NCBI GenBank assembly: GCA_963575745.1
Contig: CAUYUJ010000337.1
Span: 297,230-361,229 of the forward strand
DNA length: 64,000 nucleotides
Direction: 5' to 3'
Source: Prorocentrum cordatum
Taxonomy: Eukaryota; Sar; Dinophyceae; Prorocentrales; Prorocentraceae
Positions 44,701-55,069 of this stretch are shown one piece after another (positions within the stretch are counted from its first letter, which is position 1; each line of letters begins with the position of its first letter). The position numbers were made by a program, and so were the translations under genes. The notes beneath the pieces were generated by a model. That model saw nothing but the letters and a program-made list of their open reading frames with translations. It was not told where the DNA came from and made no database searches.

Positions 44701-45523
44701 GGCACCTGGGGCACACTCCCTGGTAGCGCAGACTCAGGAACCGCTGACACACCGAGCATTGGCCGAGGGCGTGCTGGTCAAGGAACTCCTGCGGGACGGG
44801 CGGCAGGTTGGGGTAGCGGCCCGCCGCGTGCTCGTTTAAGTGGACCCTCATGCTCTCCTGGCAGGACCACCCTGGCGAGGCGGCAGGATCCGCGCGCGGG
44901 CAACCGGGCACTGGGCAGTAGACGCGGGGCCGCCGTCGGGCTGCAGGGCGGGGCGCGGCGGGGGCTGGCTGCGGCGGCTCCGCGGCCGGCGGCGGCGCGG
45001 CAGCAACGGCTGGCTCCGCAGCGTGCCGGGGTCCCCCCTCTGCCGGCATGGCCAGAGGCTGCTGGGCGCCCGAGGGGGCAGCTCCTTCCAGCGCTGCTCG
45101 CCGACGTTGCTCGGCCAGCGGCACGCCCGCATCCTGGTCCATGTCTCGCGTGTCGTCCAGGCGCATGCTGTTGATTCGCTCGTGGAGGAGGGGGTCGTCG
45201 CCGGGCTCATCGCCTTCCGTGCGGTTGCGTCTGAGCGCGCGGCGTCCCGGAGAAGCACGGGCGCCGACCTCCACGAAGGTGTTCCTGACCGACACCGCGG
45301 CCTCCGTCTCCATCTGCGCGGGGCCCGCACTCGATGCACTTGCCGACCCAGGCGGCGGCGCCACTCGTCGAGGCGAGGTGGAGCGGTCGCGCTCCGGAGG
45401 TCCTGTTCGATTCCCTGCTCCTCGGCGGCAGATGCAGCGCTGGCGCTCGAAGAGGCACGAGTCGCACACGTCGGCATTGGGGCCTGCGGGGAAAGCTGGG
45501 GACTGCACGGCGTGGACGAGCAA
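41729..45523 (-). CDS. Non-LTR retrotransposon polyprotein, 1264 residues, intact
   Basis: This is the largest intact frame in the window. N-terminal Cys pairs (CDSC and CICR, residues about 21-33) and a C2H2-like finger (YCPVPGCP ... VHLNEH, about 199-233) are followed by CSVC ... CPRC (about 255-275), suggesting nucleic-acid binding. The RT fills about 480-860: FVKLDLSSAFNTLDR (first Asp), CGVQQGDPLGPLLFSLAL, and the catalytic FFYLDDG near 712-718. Next is a thumb-like region with GGLGLRSA. C-terminally FCPARGEVMDAHCDHAL (about 1027) and GDRTRRHNKLR resemble the CCHC-type motif before a restriction-like nuclease. PADVYVPRW ... ALDFAVTS (about 1109-1130) may be a PD-(D/E)xK-type endonuclease; that is inference. 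No apurinic-type endonuclease is seen. The start ATG is the first in frame. Flanks show no target-site repeat or poly-A that I could define. Confidence 0.85.
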   Translation of the reverse strand: MLVHAVQSPAFPAGPNADVCDSCLFERQRCICRRGAGNRTGPPERDRSTSPRRVAPPPGSASASSAGPAQMETEAAVSVRNTFVEVGARASPGRRALRRNRTEGDEPGDDPLLHERINSMRLDDTRDMDQDAGVPLAEQRRRAALEGAAPSGAQQPLAMPAEGGPRHAAEPAVAAAPPPAAEPPQPAPAAPRPAARRRPRVYCPVPGCPRADPAASPGWSCQESMRVHLNEHAAGRYPNLPPVPQEFLDQHALGQCSVCQRFLSLRYQGVCPRCRPAARAAAAAVPQALPADAGDANGQPGLPSLRVVFSSRAGTRRHVPRGARALWAQCLVQAVALAVHHNTEAAWVQLAMLPKCVLRPHSRGGRGSRNASEEEAKNLCRRWLEGERQTLWAETTERRQTGGTDKATHRAQRCLDLASEGLYSKSCASLTSEPPVSVTPAVVDQMGRKHPRSQQPVVDLASLPAVHAAAAAQVDVSVVQKEVRAFPKGSAAGPTGLRPQHLQDALATAAHRDEVVEQLAGLVNVLARGQAPAAVAAYFAGASLVALPKNDGGLRPVAVGETLRRLVGKCLCKEVAGAARDRLAPLQVGVAVPGGAEAAIHVARQWFPRNLGDRDKVFVKLDLSSAFNTLDRRAVLRAVHEDFPALAPWADWCYGSPSLLFLGKQTLRSECGVQQGDPLGPLLFSLALQRCAETASRSLRGLAQDAGLDLVFFYLDDGCVAGDRQAVARFLHLVAAELAAVGLDLSTGPGKCEVVPSAGADSNASAADFPPGFRLRPDSCFELLGAPIGSDDFCLQHAQKRAKKAAELLGALAGLEDAQVALHFLRQCASYCKLGYSARVVPPSAHTEALLEMDAAVRSCLEQLAGASLTDDSWAQAQLKLNKGGLGLRSAEKHSPAAYLSSRAKSSEFCRSMYAGYTDDDAGDAGALAAALQTHNASVAGANQAARFDCETHSNQKTLSDQVDDAARAALWGRSSAATRAHLALVAAPGASAHLQAPPSEALGTAVPHSLMQIGIKRRLRAQLMGEEAFCPARGEVMDAHCDHALTRACQGDRTRRHNKLRNGTFFAAQAAGFSGAELERPGLLPPRAPGEGPNAEEPDGDGLDNDGRRPADVYVPRWRGGLSAALDFAVTSGLRADLIARSAADPAAALDRYEEYKRQHQGTAQACRDADLAFIPMVVEAHGGSWGGEARRAFAVLAKRAADARGEEAASTADRMAQRLSISLHRENARAILQRLQRPRPGATPARLAAAAAVEAAAAAAVA

Positions 45524-45599
45524 GGCAATGTGTCCTAATTACCCATGCCGCTGGCGAAGACAAATGTGTGGAATACCATCCTGGGCTCAATGCAACTGT

Positions 45600-46060
45600 C
45601 ATAATTGTCGTGATGGAAATGCACACAACCCGTGGAAAATGAACATCGCCAAGTAGAGCGGCGCCGCAAACTCCGGCCAGGACGCGCTGCAGAGGAGCCC
45701 CGTGCACCGCCGCCCCGAAGGCCAAGAATTTCACTGGGACTGCGGACGCGCAGGAGGCCGCCAAGACCAAGGCTGGGTCGACCGCGCGGGGGATCGTCTG
45801 GCCCAGGGTGGCGTGAAAGGACTCGGCCAAGCACGCGCTGGCGAACGCATGAGGGGCCCACCCGAGAGCGGCGACGAGCAGTCCAGGCAAAGGGTGCACG
45901 AGACAGTAAGCGCCGTCGATCGTCATCGAAAGGACCGGCCAAAACATGCGGTAGATCTTCTTCAGCGGGATCGCGACCGCCGCCGGCGCCTCCGGCCATG
46001 CAGCCATGGGCATGGCGTCACCGAGGGGGCTAGCCGCCGTGCAAGAGGCCCCTGAAGCGC
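45600..46060 (-). CDS. Hydrophobic ORF, possible membrane-protein fragment
   Basis: Within a larger open minus frame, the part KKIYRMFWPVLSMTIDGAYC, PGLLVAALGWAPHAFAS, VLAASCASAVPVKFLAFGAA and VLAGVCGAALLGDVHF shows about four hydrophobic segments separated by short polar loops. This is unlike the Arg/Pro-rich shadows around it. It could be one or more exons of a multi-span membrane protein. No family was recognised, and both ends run into non-coding-looking sequence. Upstream of the non-LTR ORF, so it might also be part of that element's 5' region. Confidence 0.3.
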
Positions 46061-46621
46061 TGGCGGCGCAGCTGCGGAGGTGGGAGTGGAAGTACAGCTC
46101 CGCCGGCGACGTGCGCGTCGCCTCCGGGCCAGGCGGGGCTGACACAGCGCGTACGCCCAGGCGCGGGATGTCGGGCGCCATCAGGTTGAAGTCGGCCCGG
46201 GCACAGGTCCGCGTGCACCACCGAGATGGGCCAGGCAGCGGCCCCCGCGCGGCGACGTCGCCGTCCGAGGCGTGCGGCGCAGGCGAACGGCGGGCAGGCC
46301 CCAGGCGTGAAGGCAGGCAGGCTCCGACGCCGTCCGATGGTACTGATGGCAGCGTGGGCGCAGGCGTGAATATCGACATCGGTGCTGACGTCGATGGGGA
46401 TCCCGGCAGTGCGCCGGCACATGTGGACCACGCTGGAGAGGGTGGCGCCGCCGCCACCGCTGACCGACAGAAACGGATACGCGAAGCGTCAAGAATTGCA
46501 GGGATATGGAGCTGCACGGGAGAAAACATGGCGGCAATAACTTGTAGATTGTGGGGCTTTTACTGCTTAGACGGATATGCGTCGACGCTCGGGCCAAACA
46601 AAGGCGACCCCTCCTATTTGA

Positions 46622-46870
46622 CTGAAGAAGAGGAGAAGGAGGAGGAAAAGAGGGAGGAGAACGAGGAAGAGGAGGAGGAATAGTAGGAGGAAGAGGAGGG
46701 GAGGAGGAGGAGGAGGAGGAGGAGGAGGAGGAAGAGGAGGAGAGGAGGAGGAGGAGAAGGAGGTGGAGGAGCAGGAGGAGGAGCAGGAGGAGGAGGAGGA
46801 GGAATACGACGAGGACAAGGAGGAGGAGGAGGAGGAGGAGGAGGAGGAGGAGGAGGAGGAGGAGCAAGAG
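46622..46870. repeat. (GGA)n / GAGGAA-rich microsatellite
   Basis: An almost continuous purine tract of GAG, GGA and GAA triplets, about 250 bp, ending in GACGACGACGATGATGA near 46875-46890. Confidence 0.95.
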
Positions 46871-47206
46871 AACGACGACGACGATGATGAGTTGGCTAGG
46901 GGGGTAAGGTTGCATCCGTCGTGACGTGAACGCCCTCAACCAAGGGGGTGTCAGGATGAGGGGGAGGTGGCAAGTTTTGTTTCAACCCTGGATCCTCCCA
47001 AGTCGTGCCCCCCTTCCTCCCCGAGTCCTCCGATGCCCTTTGGGCGCTCGGCGGCTGGCGTTCTCACTGCTCCGCGGGCGCTTCCGCGGGCGCATCGTCC
47101 GGGGGCGCCTCCCCACCGCCCTCCTCGGGGACCTCGTGGGGCGAGCAAGATCCCCCCTCCCGTCGGCTCCGTCGCCGTCGTCGTCATCGCCTCCGCCACC
47201 AACCGC

Positions 47207-47476
47207 CGTCGTGGTCGTGGTCGTGAACGTGGTCGCGGTCGCGGTCGTGGTCGTGGTCGCTGTCGCGGTCGTGGTCGCAGTCGCGGTCGTGGTCGTGGTC
47301 GCGGTCGTGGTCGTCGTCGTCATCGTGGTCGCTGTCGCGGTCGCGGTCGCGGTCGCGGTCGTGGTCGTGGTCGTGGTCGTGTGCGTGGTCGTGGTCGTGG
47401 TCGTGGTCGTCGTCGTCGTCTTCGTCGTCGTCGTGGTGTTGGTCGTCTTCGTTTTCGTCGTCGTCGTCGTCGTCGA
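47207..47476. repeat. GGTCGT / GGTCGC hexamer microsatellite
   Basis: About 270 bp of GTCGTG and GTCGCG hexamers, passing at the right into GTC triplets. All six frames are open across it (Val, Arg-Gly or Asp-His repeats), so the ORFs here are artefacts. From 47480 to 48240 I see only unique-looking sequence with a C run at 47868-47881 and no gene. Confidence 0.95.
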
Positions 47477-48252
47477 TCGAGACTCGACGTTCGAAGCCCA
47501 GAATACGAGGATGTTGGGCGCTGGGGCCCTCTGTAGGCATCCAAAGACATCCCATTTAGCGGGCAGGCAGCGCTCCCCATTTCCCTCGGCTCCGCCCCCC
47601 TTAGAAAAAAGGCGTCAACTAGTACTGATATCGCCGTAGTATGTGCGCGAGCACGAGCATGTGGTGGGGGGTCCAGCCCCCCCCGTTCGTACGATAATTA
47701 CTCACTGTTGCACGGAGAGGGGGACCAAAAGGGACTTTGTCCAGGTTGGGACCGCTGCCGCGCCAGAGGTAAACCACAATCTCGTGGCAGTTTGATAAAA
47801 GAACTAGAGCGTTTCCTTATTCACATTTTTCCTCCTCGGGGAAAAGCCTACCGAACGGTTTACTTCTCCCCCCCCCCCCCCGCGTCGCAACATTTCCCCT
47901 TTTGCCCGTGTGCTGGATATGTTTGGCAATCTGGCACGGCTGGCACCGCCCCTGGTCAGCCTTGGTGGGCCTCTCCTAATTTCCTGGAAGTGTCTCTTAC
48001 GGGGCGGTTATGATCCTCCCGTTGAAGCGCCCTTGGGGGGCCAGATCAGAACCCCCTCGGGGCCACATCGTTGGGATATATCTTTCGGTGCTGCGGACAC
48101 TTTGCTGTGAAGAAAAGCGCGAGGAGGATAAGAAGGAAGACGACGCTTTCCCACGCTCACTTCAAACACTGCTGGAATGGCTTTCGGGGGTTGATGGAGA
48201 TTCGTTTGCTCTGAAATAGACACTTGGATGACGGGGACTCCCTTGAATCCCA

Positions 48253-48540
48253 TTGGGTAATTATTTGGGCCGTGCGATTTTGTCCAGACTCCGAGAGCGC
48301 TGGAACAAAATTAGCCTGGCGAAGGACCCAACCATACGCAATTGTGGATACAGCAATTGTGAATACCATCTTCGCCCGCGCTCCCTGTGCGGCCACGGCT
48401 TCCCGCCGGAGCCCGACATGCTCAGGGACACGTTTGTGGCCGTCTTCGCGGGCGCCGACTACCACGAGAACGGCGTCCCCCTGACCGAAGAGCAGAAGCA
48501 GGAAAGGGTTCTGAGAGCCATGAGGGAGACTGCCATTGGC
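48253..48540 (+). CDS. Exon-like ORF directly upstream of the 89-bp array
   Basis: The frame reads GNYLGRAILSRLRERWNKIS, then YHLRPRSLCGHGFPPEPDML, then TFVAVFAGADYHENGVPLTE and EEQKQERVLRAMRETA, and passes without a stop into the repeat array. Residue composition is balanced and unlike the repeat. No family was recognised. Cys and His residues (NCGYSNCEYH, LCGHGF) could suggest metal binding. The coding end is probably near 48530, where the repeat begins. An exon followed by a repeat-filled intron is possible. Confidence 0.4.
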
Positions 48541-49735
48541 GCCTTCGGTGGAGCGCCTATGTGGCCACGATCCTCATGAGGGGTGTGCCGAAATGGCCCG
48601 AGGCCGCCATGCGGACCCTGCCACTGGGGGCCTTCGGTGGAGCTCCCTATGGGGCCACGATCCTCGTGAGGGGTGTGCCGAAATGGCCCGAGGCCGTCAT
48701 GCGAACCCTGCCACTGGGGCCTTCGGTGGAGCTCCCTATGGGGCCACGATCCTCGTGAGGGGTGTGCCGAAATGGCCCGGGGCCGCCATGCGAACGCTGC
48801 CACTGGGGCCGTCGGTGGAGCTCCCTTATGGGGCCACGATCCTCGTGACGGGTGTGCCGACATGGGGCGGGGCCGCCATGCGAACGCTGCCACTGGGGCC
48901 TTCGGTGGAGCTCCCTATGGGGCCACGATCCTCGTGAGGGGTGTTCAGAAATGGCCCGAGGCCGCCATGCGAACGCTGCCACTGGAGCCTTCGGTGGAGC
49001 TTCCTATGGGGCCACCATCCTCGTGAGGGGTGTGCCGAAAGGGCCCGGGGCCGCCATGCGAACGCTGCCACTGGCGCCTTCGGTGGAGCTCCCTATGGGG
49101 CCACGATCCTCGTGAGGGGTGCGCCGACATGGGGCGGGGCCGCCATGCGAACGCTGCCATTGGGGCCTTCGGTGGAGCTCCCTATGGGGCCACGATCCTC
49201 GTGAGGGGTGCGCCAAAATGGGGCGGGGCCCACATGCGAACGCATCCACTGAGCCTTCGGTGGAGCTCCCTATGGGGCCACGATCCTCGTGAGGGGTGTG
49301 CCAAAATGGGGCGGGGCCGCCATGCGAACGCTGCCACTGGAGCCTTCGGTGGAGCTCCCTATGGGGCCACGATCCTCGTGAGGGGTGCGCCAAAATGGGG
49401 CGGGGCCACCATGAGAACGCAGCCACTGGAGCCTTCGGTGGAGCTCCTTATGGGGCCACGATCCTCGTGAGGGATGCGCCAAAATGGGGCGGGGCCCACA
49501 TGCGAACGCAGCCACTGGGGCCTTCGGTGGAGCTCCCTATGGGGCCACGATCCTCGTGAGGGGTGCGCCGACATGGGGCGGGGCCGCCATGCGAACGCTG
49601 CCACTGGGGCCTTCGGTGGAGCTCCCTATGGGGCCACGATCCTCGTGAGAGGTGCGCCAAAATGGGGCGGGGCCGCCATGCGAACGCAGCCACTGGAGCC
49701 TTCGGTAGGTGGAGCTCCCTATGGGGCCACGAAAC
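48513..49735 (+). repeat. 89-bp repeat family, array B (14 highly regular units)
   Basis: CTTCGGTGGAGCTCCC (first copy slightly variant) starts at 48543, 48632, 48721, 48810, 48900, 48989, 49078, 49167, 49255, 49344, 49433, 49522, 49611 and 49700: twelve of thirteen spacings fall in 88-89 bp and one is 90 bp. The unit contains ATGGGGCCACGATCCTCGTG, GTG(T/C)GCC(G/A)AAATGG and CCATGCGAACGCTGCCACTG. Because 89 is one short of 90, every frame cycles through all three phases. This produces overlapping repetitive ORFs on both strands that should not be annotated as genes. Confidence 0.97.
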
Positions 49736-49739
49736 GCTG

Positions 49740-51600
49740 TACTGGGTGGGTGAGACGCAGGGAGGAGGGGGGAGGACGGGGAGGAGGAGAGGAACGCGGG
49801 GCGACGTCCCTTCAAAACGAGGACCCAAGACCACAGGATGGTTGGGAAAAACAGTTTCCCAACTGATGGGGAGGGGATTCCACCAAGCAAAAACTGTTGT
49901 GCATCCGCCCTCGGCTGCAGAGCCAGCCGAAATTTGTGTCACGAGACTCGGTCCCTAAAAGCAAGTATATGTCCTGGCCGCGTGGCCGATAGCCTGCTTT
50001 CCCACATGACACGCAGGCTCCCGTGAAACAAACAACGAGGAGAGGCGGAAAAGGGGAGGAGGAGGGGAAGAAAGAAACAATATCATCGATCCAAACATCA
50101 GGGGCGGCGTTCGCGCCAACCTGCCATAGGCGAGCCGTCGCGCGCATCCTGGGAGTGGGAGAAAGGGCAACGGCACATATTTGTTAGCATCGGCGGTCAT
50201 CGCGCGTCTGCCTGTCAGTCTGGGCGCCCACGTGACCAAGGCATCACAAGCGCAGAGAAATCGGCAACACAGTTTCGACGGTATCGACCCCGAGGAGGCG
50301 GAGGGAGAGAAGGAGGAGAAGGATGACGAAGAGGAGGAGGAATTGAAGCCCAGCCGCAAACTCCGTGAGTTACCGCGCAGGCCGGGAAGTTCGATGCTTG
50401 AGCACGCCGCAAAGCAGGCGCGCACGCCCTGGGTGCGAGGCACACCGCAATCTTTAGCGAAGGAGGAGGAGGAGGAGGAGGAGGAGGAGGGACACAAACA
50501 GCAAATACATCCTGAGCGATGCTGCAGGCAAGAGGCAAGATATGGGAAACAACAGACAAGCGGCATCGTCCACTCGAACTCTGGCGGTTCAATGCCACGA
50601 CGTCCCTCGGACTAACTCCTTGAATGCGTCGCCGATGTCTACGACATCCACGCCGCCATATCGACGGACATTGTGCAACAACACTGCTGCGTGGTCTCGT
50701 CGCTCGGTCGCGGAACACCCAGGTTGAAGAACCGATCCAAATTCAGGGCCCCGTAAATCCGGACACGCTGGACCCAGACACCCAACACTCCTTGAAACCA
50801 ATTCTTCCAAACGGCGGCACGAACAAAATACTTCACTGGAGCATTTCCAAAATAAGCCCAGACCCGGGCCCTAAAAGCCTGCAAGACCCCCAAAGCCCGA
50901 ACACAAACCCGAATCCTGCAGTGCAACAAGCAAAAAAACACGGGTGCTGGAAAATGTGACTTTGCAGGAAAAAGGTGTCATTTCTCTGGTGTTACGTGTC
51001 CGGGTTTATCTGCGTCCTGGTCCCCAGGGGCCTGACAAGGTCCATGCCCCCTGTGAGCCCGACGTCGCCCAGAAGGCGCCGCGCCACCGGGCAGTAGGCT
51101 GGTTGTGCGACTATGTCGTCGCCCCTCTGGCATCCGAAGTGGCAGCGTCCGCAACCGCCGAAGCGCAAACTAGTGCACCAACCCTTGCACCAAAGGCGGA
51201 AAACGGAGGACCACGCTCGAGGCTGGCGGGTGCGCCCAATGCGCCGCAGCTTGCTGAGAGCGCACAGCCGTGGGAATAGCAGGATGGCCCAATGACCGAC
51301 TTTTCTGTGGAGCACGGCGCAGGCCCAGGCACCGGCCGAGCCCGCTCGCTGCAACTTCATGCGTTGCGCGGCGTGTCGCTGCCATCCCGCCCGCGTGCCC
51401 CAGCGCAGGTCACCTGGGCTCGCCCGACGAAGCTCGCGGACTTGGTCCGCAGCGTCGTCAAAATGTAGGAGGAAACTGTTGTCTCGCCAAATTTGCAACC
51501 AACCGGCCCGCCGCAGAGAGACGGACGCGGAACGGCTGGAAAACTGCGTGCCGCCCGGGCCCGCGTCTGATTCTGGAGCGGAATTCCAGCCACGAAGTGA
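49740..51600. other. No supported gene; short GGA tracts
   Basis: Mixed sequence with purine tracts at about 50040-50075, 50290-50345 and a GGA microsatellite at about 50462-50490. Minus and plus frames of 100-218 residues exist but show only low-complexity or shadow composition. Confidence 0.4.
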
Positions 51601-51609
51601 ACCGCGCGC

Positions 51610-52560
51610 ACCTTTTGGGCCCTCGAAGCACTTTTGGGCCCTGTTCATGGCCCTCGGATCATTTTTGAGGTTCCCTTGGGGCCCCTCGGCGCCTCTGGGA
51701 CCTTCCTTGGGCCGTCCGTGGGCCTGTGGAAACCAAGGGCGCTGAGTGATGCAGACCTTTTAAAGATTTGGATGGGATTGGGACCCTCTTGGGGCTCTCT
51801 TTGGCCTCTCTTGGGGGCCTCTGAGGCCGTCTTGGTCGCCTCCTGGGCCCGTCTTGGGGCCACTTGAAGCCTCGAGGGTCTTCCTGAAGCAAACAGGCGG
51901 GCGAGCACTGCTCAATCATGTCCCTCACGCCTTTGAACTGAGCTTGGCATCTCGAAGGCCCTCCTAGGTCGCATCTGGGCCCTCTTGGGCCGACTTCGAC
52001 GCTGCCTGGGCGCGTCCGGTCATGTCTTGCCTTGTCTTCCCTTGCCTGGCACCTTTTTGTCGCGTCTGGTCTTGCCTGGCCGTCTTGAGCCGCCGCTGGG
52101 GGTCCTGGGCCGAAACCAGGCCCTGACTGGAGGGGCCCGCTCGCTTTGCTAGGGGAGGCCCCTCCCCTGGGTCTCCACGTGGGGGGGCACGAGGGGGGGC
52201 GTCCGAGACGGCCCAAGATGGTCCAGGATGGCCTCAGATAGCTGGCCTCCACGATGACACCATGCCTCCACAAGGTTCCAAGATTGCCCCAAGTGGCCAC
52301 GAGCTTCCCAAGGACACCACGAAGAGGTCCGGAGTCCTCCGACACGTCTTTGGCGTTTCACTCGTTTTCGATGTGTCGCCCATGCGCTTCTGATGCCCTG
52401 CTGGGGCTTCAGAAGGGCTCCAGAACCACCCAAGGGGGCCCCGAAAGGTACATATCAGGGCCCGAAGACGGCGCCAAAAACGCCCAGGAACGCCCCGAGA
52501 ACGGCACGGAAAAGCTACGAGAGTCTGTTTACCCAGTTTCGGCGCTACCTCATTTTTTAT
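51610..52560 (-). repeat. Degenerate CCAAGA-type repeat, reverse orientation on the left, mixed on the right
   Basis: From about 51610 to 52120 the plus strand is rich in GGCCCTCTTGGGG and TCTTGGGGCC, the complement of the repeat type at 15.2-17.3 kb. From about 52190 the blocks appear as CCAAGATGG again, with an anchor-like GGCGTTTCACTCGTTTTCGAT near 52350. Confidence 0.6.
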
Positions 52561-52809
52561 AGCGGTGTCCTACTACCACCTGCGGGATGAAACAATATGG
52601 CCCCAAATGGTTTCTGGATGCCTCCAAGAGGCCCTGGACAACTCCAGGTGGCCACAGCGTCGTCCACAAATGCCCCCGAACAAATCCGAATCCTTCAAAC
52701 GCCTGGGTTGTCCCTCGATCAACTTGCCTGCAAAACAACTGCTGCATTATTCTAAGACAACGTGTAAAAAAGGCAAACGTGATCTGGAGTCGGTCGGGCA
52801 CCGATTGTA

Positions 52810-53048
52810 TCCCATGGTCTCCCGTGGTCTCCAATTACCTCCCGCCGTCTCCCGTAATATCATCTGGTCTTCTTTTGTTTCTCATGGACTCCTATGGTCT
52901 ACCGTTGTGGTCTGCTGCATCCCGGGGTTTTTCGTTGACTCCAATTGTTTCCCGTTGTCTTCCATTGATTCCCGTTGTCTTCCGTTGTCTCTCGTTGCCT
53001 CCCGTGTTCTCCCGGCGTGCCCCGTGGTCTTCCGTTGTCTCCAATTAG
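52810..53048 (+). repeat. 10-bp-period repeat of the type TCTCCCGTTG
   Basis: Decamers such as TCTCCCGTGG, TCTCCAATTA, CTCCCGCCGT, TCTTCCGTTG and TCTCTCGTTG follow each other for about 240 bp with few phase breaks. A second stretch of the same family lies at 54968-55060. Confidence 0.85.
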
Positions 53049-53593
53049 AACAAAAGCACATAAACATAACAAATGTTATGGGTTTTACGCCGGAAAGGGG
53101 CGTCGTTGAGAGGGTGCGTGGCGCGGATGCGGGGATCGGGGTGGCGTCGGCGTTTGGAGCTGAAGTTTGCGTGGCAAGTGCGTTTAGCTGGTCGCATGCG
53201 TTCGGAACGCGTGACGGGTGGAAAGGCCGCTCATCAGCAACTGGCAGTCCTCTGCCCGCGGGCCAGAACAAGTCGTCGCGCGCTCGCAACGGGGCGTGGG
53301 AAACGGGGCTGGGAAGAGAGCGCGAGTCTCATTCCCAAGAAGTCACTTCGATAGGCAGCAAACAATTATTTTTCTATTCATCTTCCGCACGGCCAGTCGA
53401 AAGAACGAACAACTGTCTCGGCGCGCAGTGTTAGCTTCGCTTGCGCGCATCCAGGCGTCCTTCCGTTGCTTCCTTCGCTTCTTTCTCGCCCTCTTCTTCT
53501 TGTTCCTCTTCCCCCGCTTTGCCTTGTTCCGCCCCCCCCCTTCCGTTCCAGCTCGGAGCTGTCGCCACGCGCGAAGAGCGCAACCCAAAGGGC

Positions 53594-54222
53594 GTTGCTG
53601 TAATTCCTTTGTGTGCCACGAAGTCTCGTGTAATTCCTTTGCGCGCGGTCTGGTTGCACTGCCAGCGCGGGGGGCGCGCAAAATAATTTCCTTTGTGTAC
53701 GATCGCTTTCGCCGCCCCCACAAGAGCACGCGCGATTCCTTTGTGTAGAGTTTGTTTTCCCGCCTCGAGGAGCGCACGGGGCCTGGCGCTACAATCGCAA
53801 GGCCGCGGCGCCTGGCAAAGCGATGCAGCTGCGCCGGATACCACGCCCAAAACGATCCTACGTGGATTTCGGCTCTTCTGCCGAAATCGCGCTGGCAGCT
53901 GGTCAGCCACATCGCCGGCCCTGCATGCCCGCGCGCGCTACTGCGTTCTGCTGCCGCGACGCGTGCTGCTGTCAACGGATGGACAAACTGACATTGCACG
54001 GTGGTTTGGCTGTGCCTAACCACCATGGAATGTTTGTTGGTAACGGATATTGGGATCTTGTCGCCGCCGACACCCCTGCCACACAATATATGTCAACTGC
54101 ATCCTAGAACACGGCCGTGAATCAACCCTGGTTCGGATCGCTGGGGATCCAGTGGCATGTGTGCACATGCGTTGCACCGTTGGCGGTGCCAAAACCCTTT
54201 GTGTGAAATTCCTTTGTGATTT
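53594..54222 (+). repeat. Dispersed short motif AATTCCTTTGTG
   Basis: AATTCCTTTGTGTGCC near 53600, AATTCCTTTGCGCG near 53632, AATTTCCTTTGTGTAC near 53685, GATTCCTTTGTGTAG near 53732 and GAAATTCCTTTGTGATT near 54206. Copies are 30-60 bp apart except the last. The rest of 53.05-54.96 kb shows no supported gene. Confidence 0.5.
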
Positions 54223-54967
54223 TCTGGCTCCTATCCAATTCTGTTCAGCAAGGCATGAGACAATCACTTACCCCCCAGCGAAGCTGCCGACGCGCCGCGC
54301 GCGCGCCGACCCAGCAGGCGCAAGCATAATGGAAGTGACAGATACGTCCCAACCACATATCGGCGCGCCTATTGCGCGCCAGTGAACGGGTAATCGGCCA
54401 AGCGGTCTTCGTAACGGCGGCGATCAGGAAGGTCCTGATGATGGCGATGGCGACGAATATTGTGGCCCCAGCCTGATCCGAGAGACCTACACATTTTCCT
54501 ATTGGTCAAGGGCGTTCAAGGACATGCGCGCCCACTTGCTGAACACATCAAATAAAACACAACTTCTGCTGGGCCCCGTCGACTGGTTTTAGATGTACCC
54601 TGGGCGCCATGTTTGAAGACTGAACCCTCCATTCTGAAGTGGCGCATTTGCACTCATGATCCATCCTGCGCTCTGCAAAAGTCACGATGGAACCTCACAT
54701 CAAACTGATTGCACGAACCGTCACTTTACTGGCACCCGAGCGCAATTAGTCCTTCATCCCCGAGTGACAGGCGCATCTCCTGGCACGCACTGGCGGCAAT
54801 TCCTGCTTCCACTCATCACGAAGTCAAAATCCACAGTGCACACGCCGGTGCGGCAAATATCCATAATACTATGCCGCCGCAAACGTGACTGTGATTTGAC
54901 GATGTGCTCTGGCGGGCCAAGACATTATGATCGACGATGGGGTGTGGCTTGAGCTAAAATGGCGGTG

Positions 54968-55060
54968 GGCTCCCGTTGCTTTCCGTTGTCTCCTGTCGCT
55001 CCTGTTGTCTCCCGTTGTCTCCTGTTGTTTCCCGCTGCCTCCCGATATTTCCAACCGTGA
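54968..55060 (+). repeat. Second stretch of the 10-bp-period repeat
   Basis: CTCCCGTTGC, TTTCCGTTGT, CTCCTGTCGC, TCCTGTTGTC, TCCCGTTGTC and TCCTGTTGTT follow in near-perfect decamer phase, the same family as at 52810-53048. Confidence 0.85.
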
Positions 55061-55069
55061 GACTCGGTG

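Noticed and set aside
46926-47639. Valine-repeat and Arg-Gly-repeat ORFs
   Set aside because: Products of the GGTCGT microsatellite.
48513-49735. CRISPR-like regular array
   Set aside because: The 89-bp units are contiguous and similar throughout, with no repeat/variable-spacer alternation, and the context is eukaryotic.
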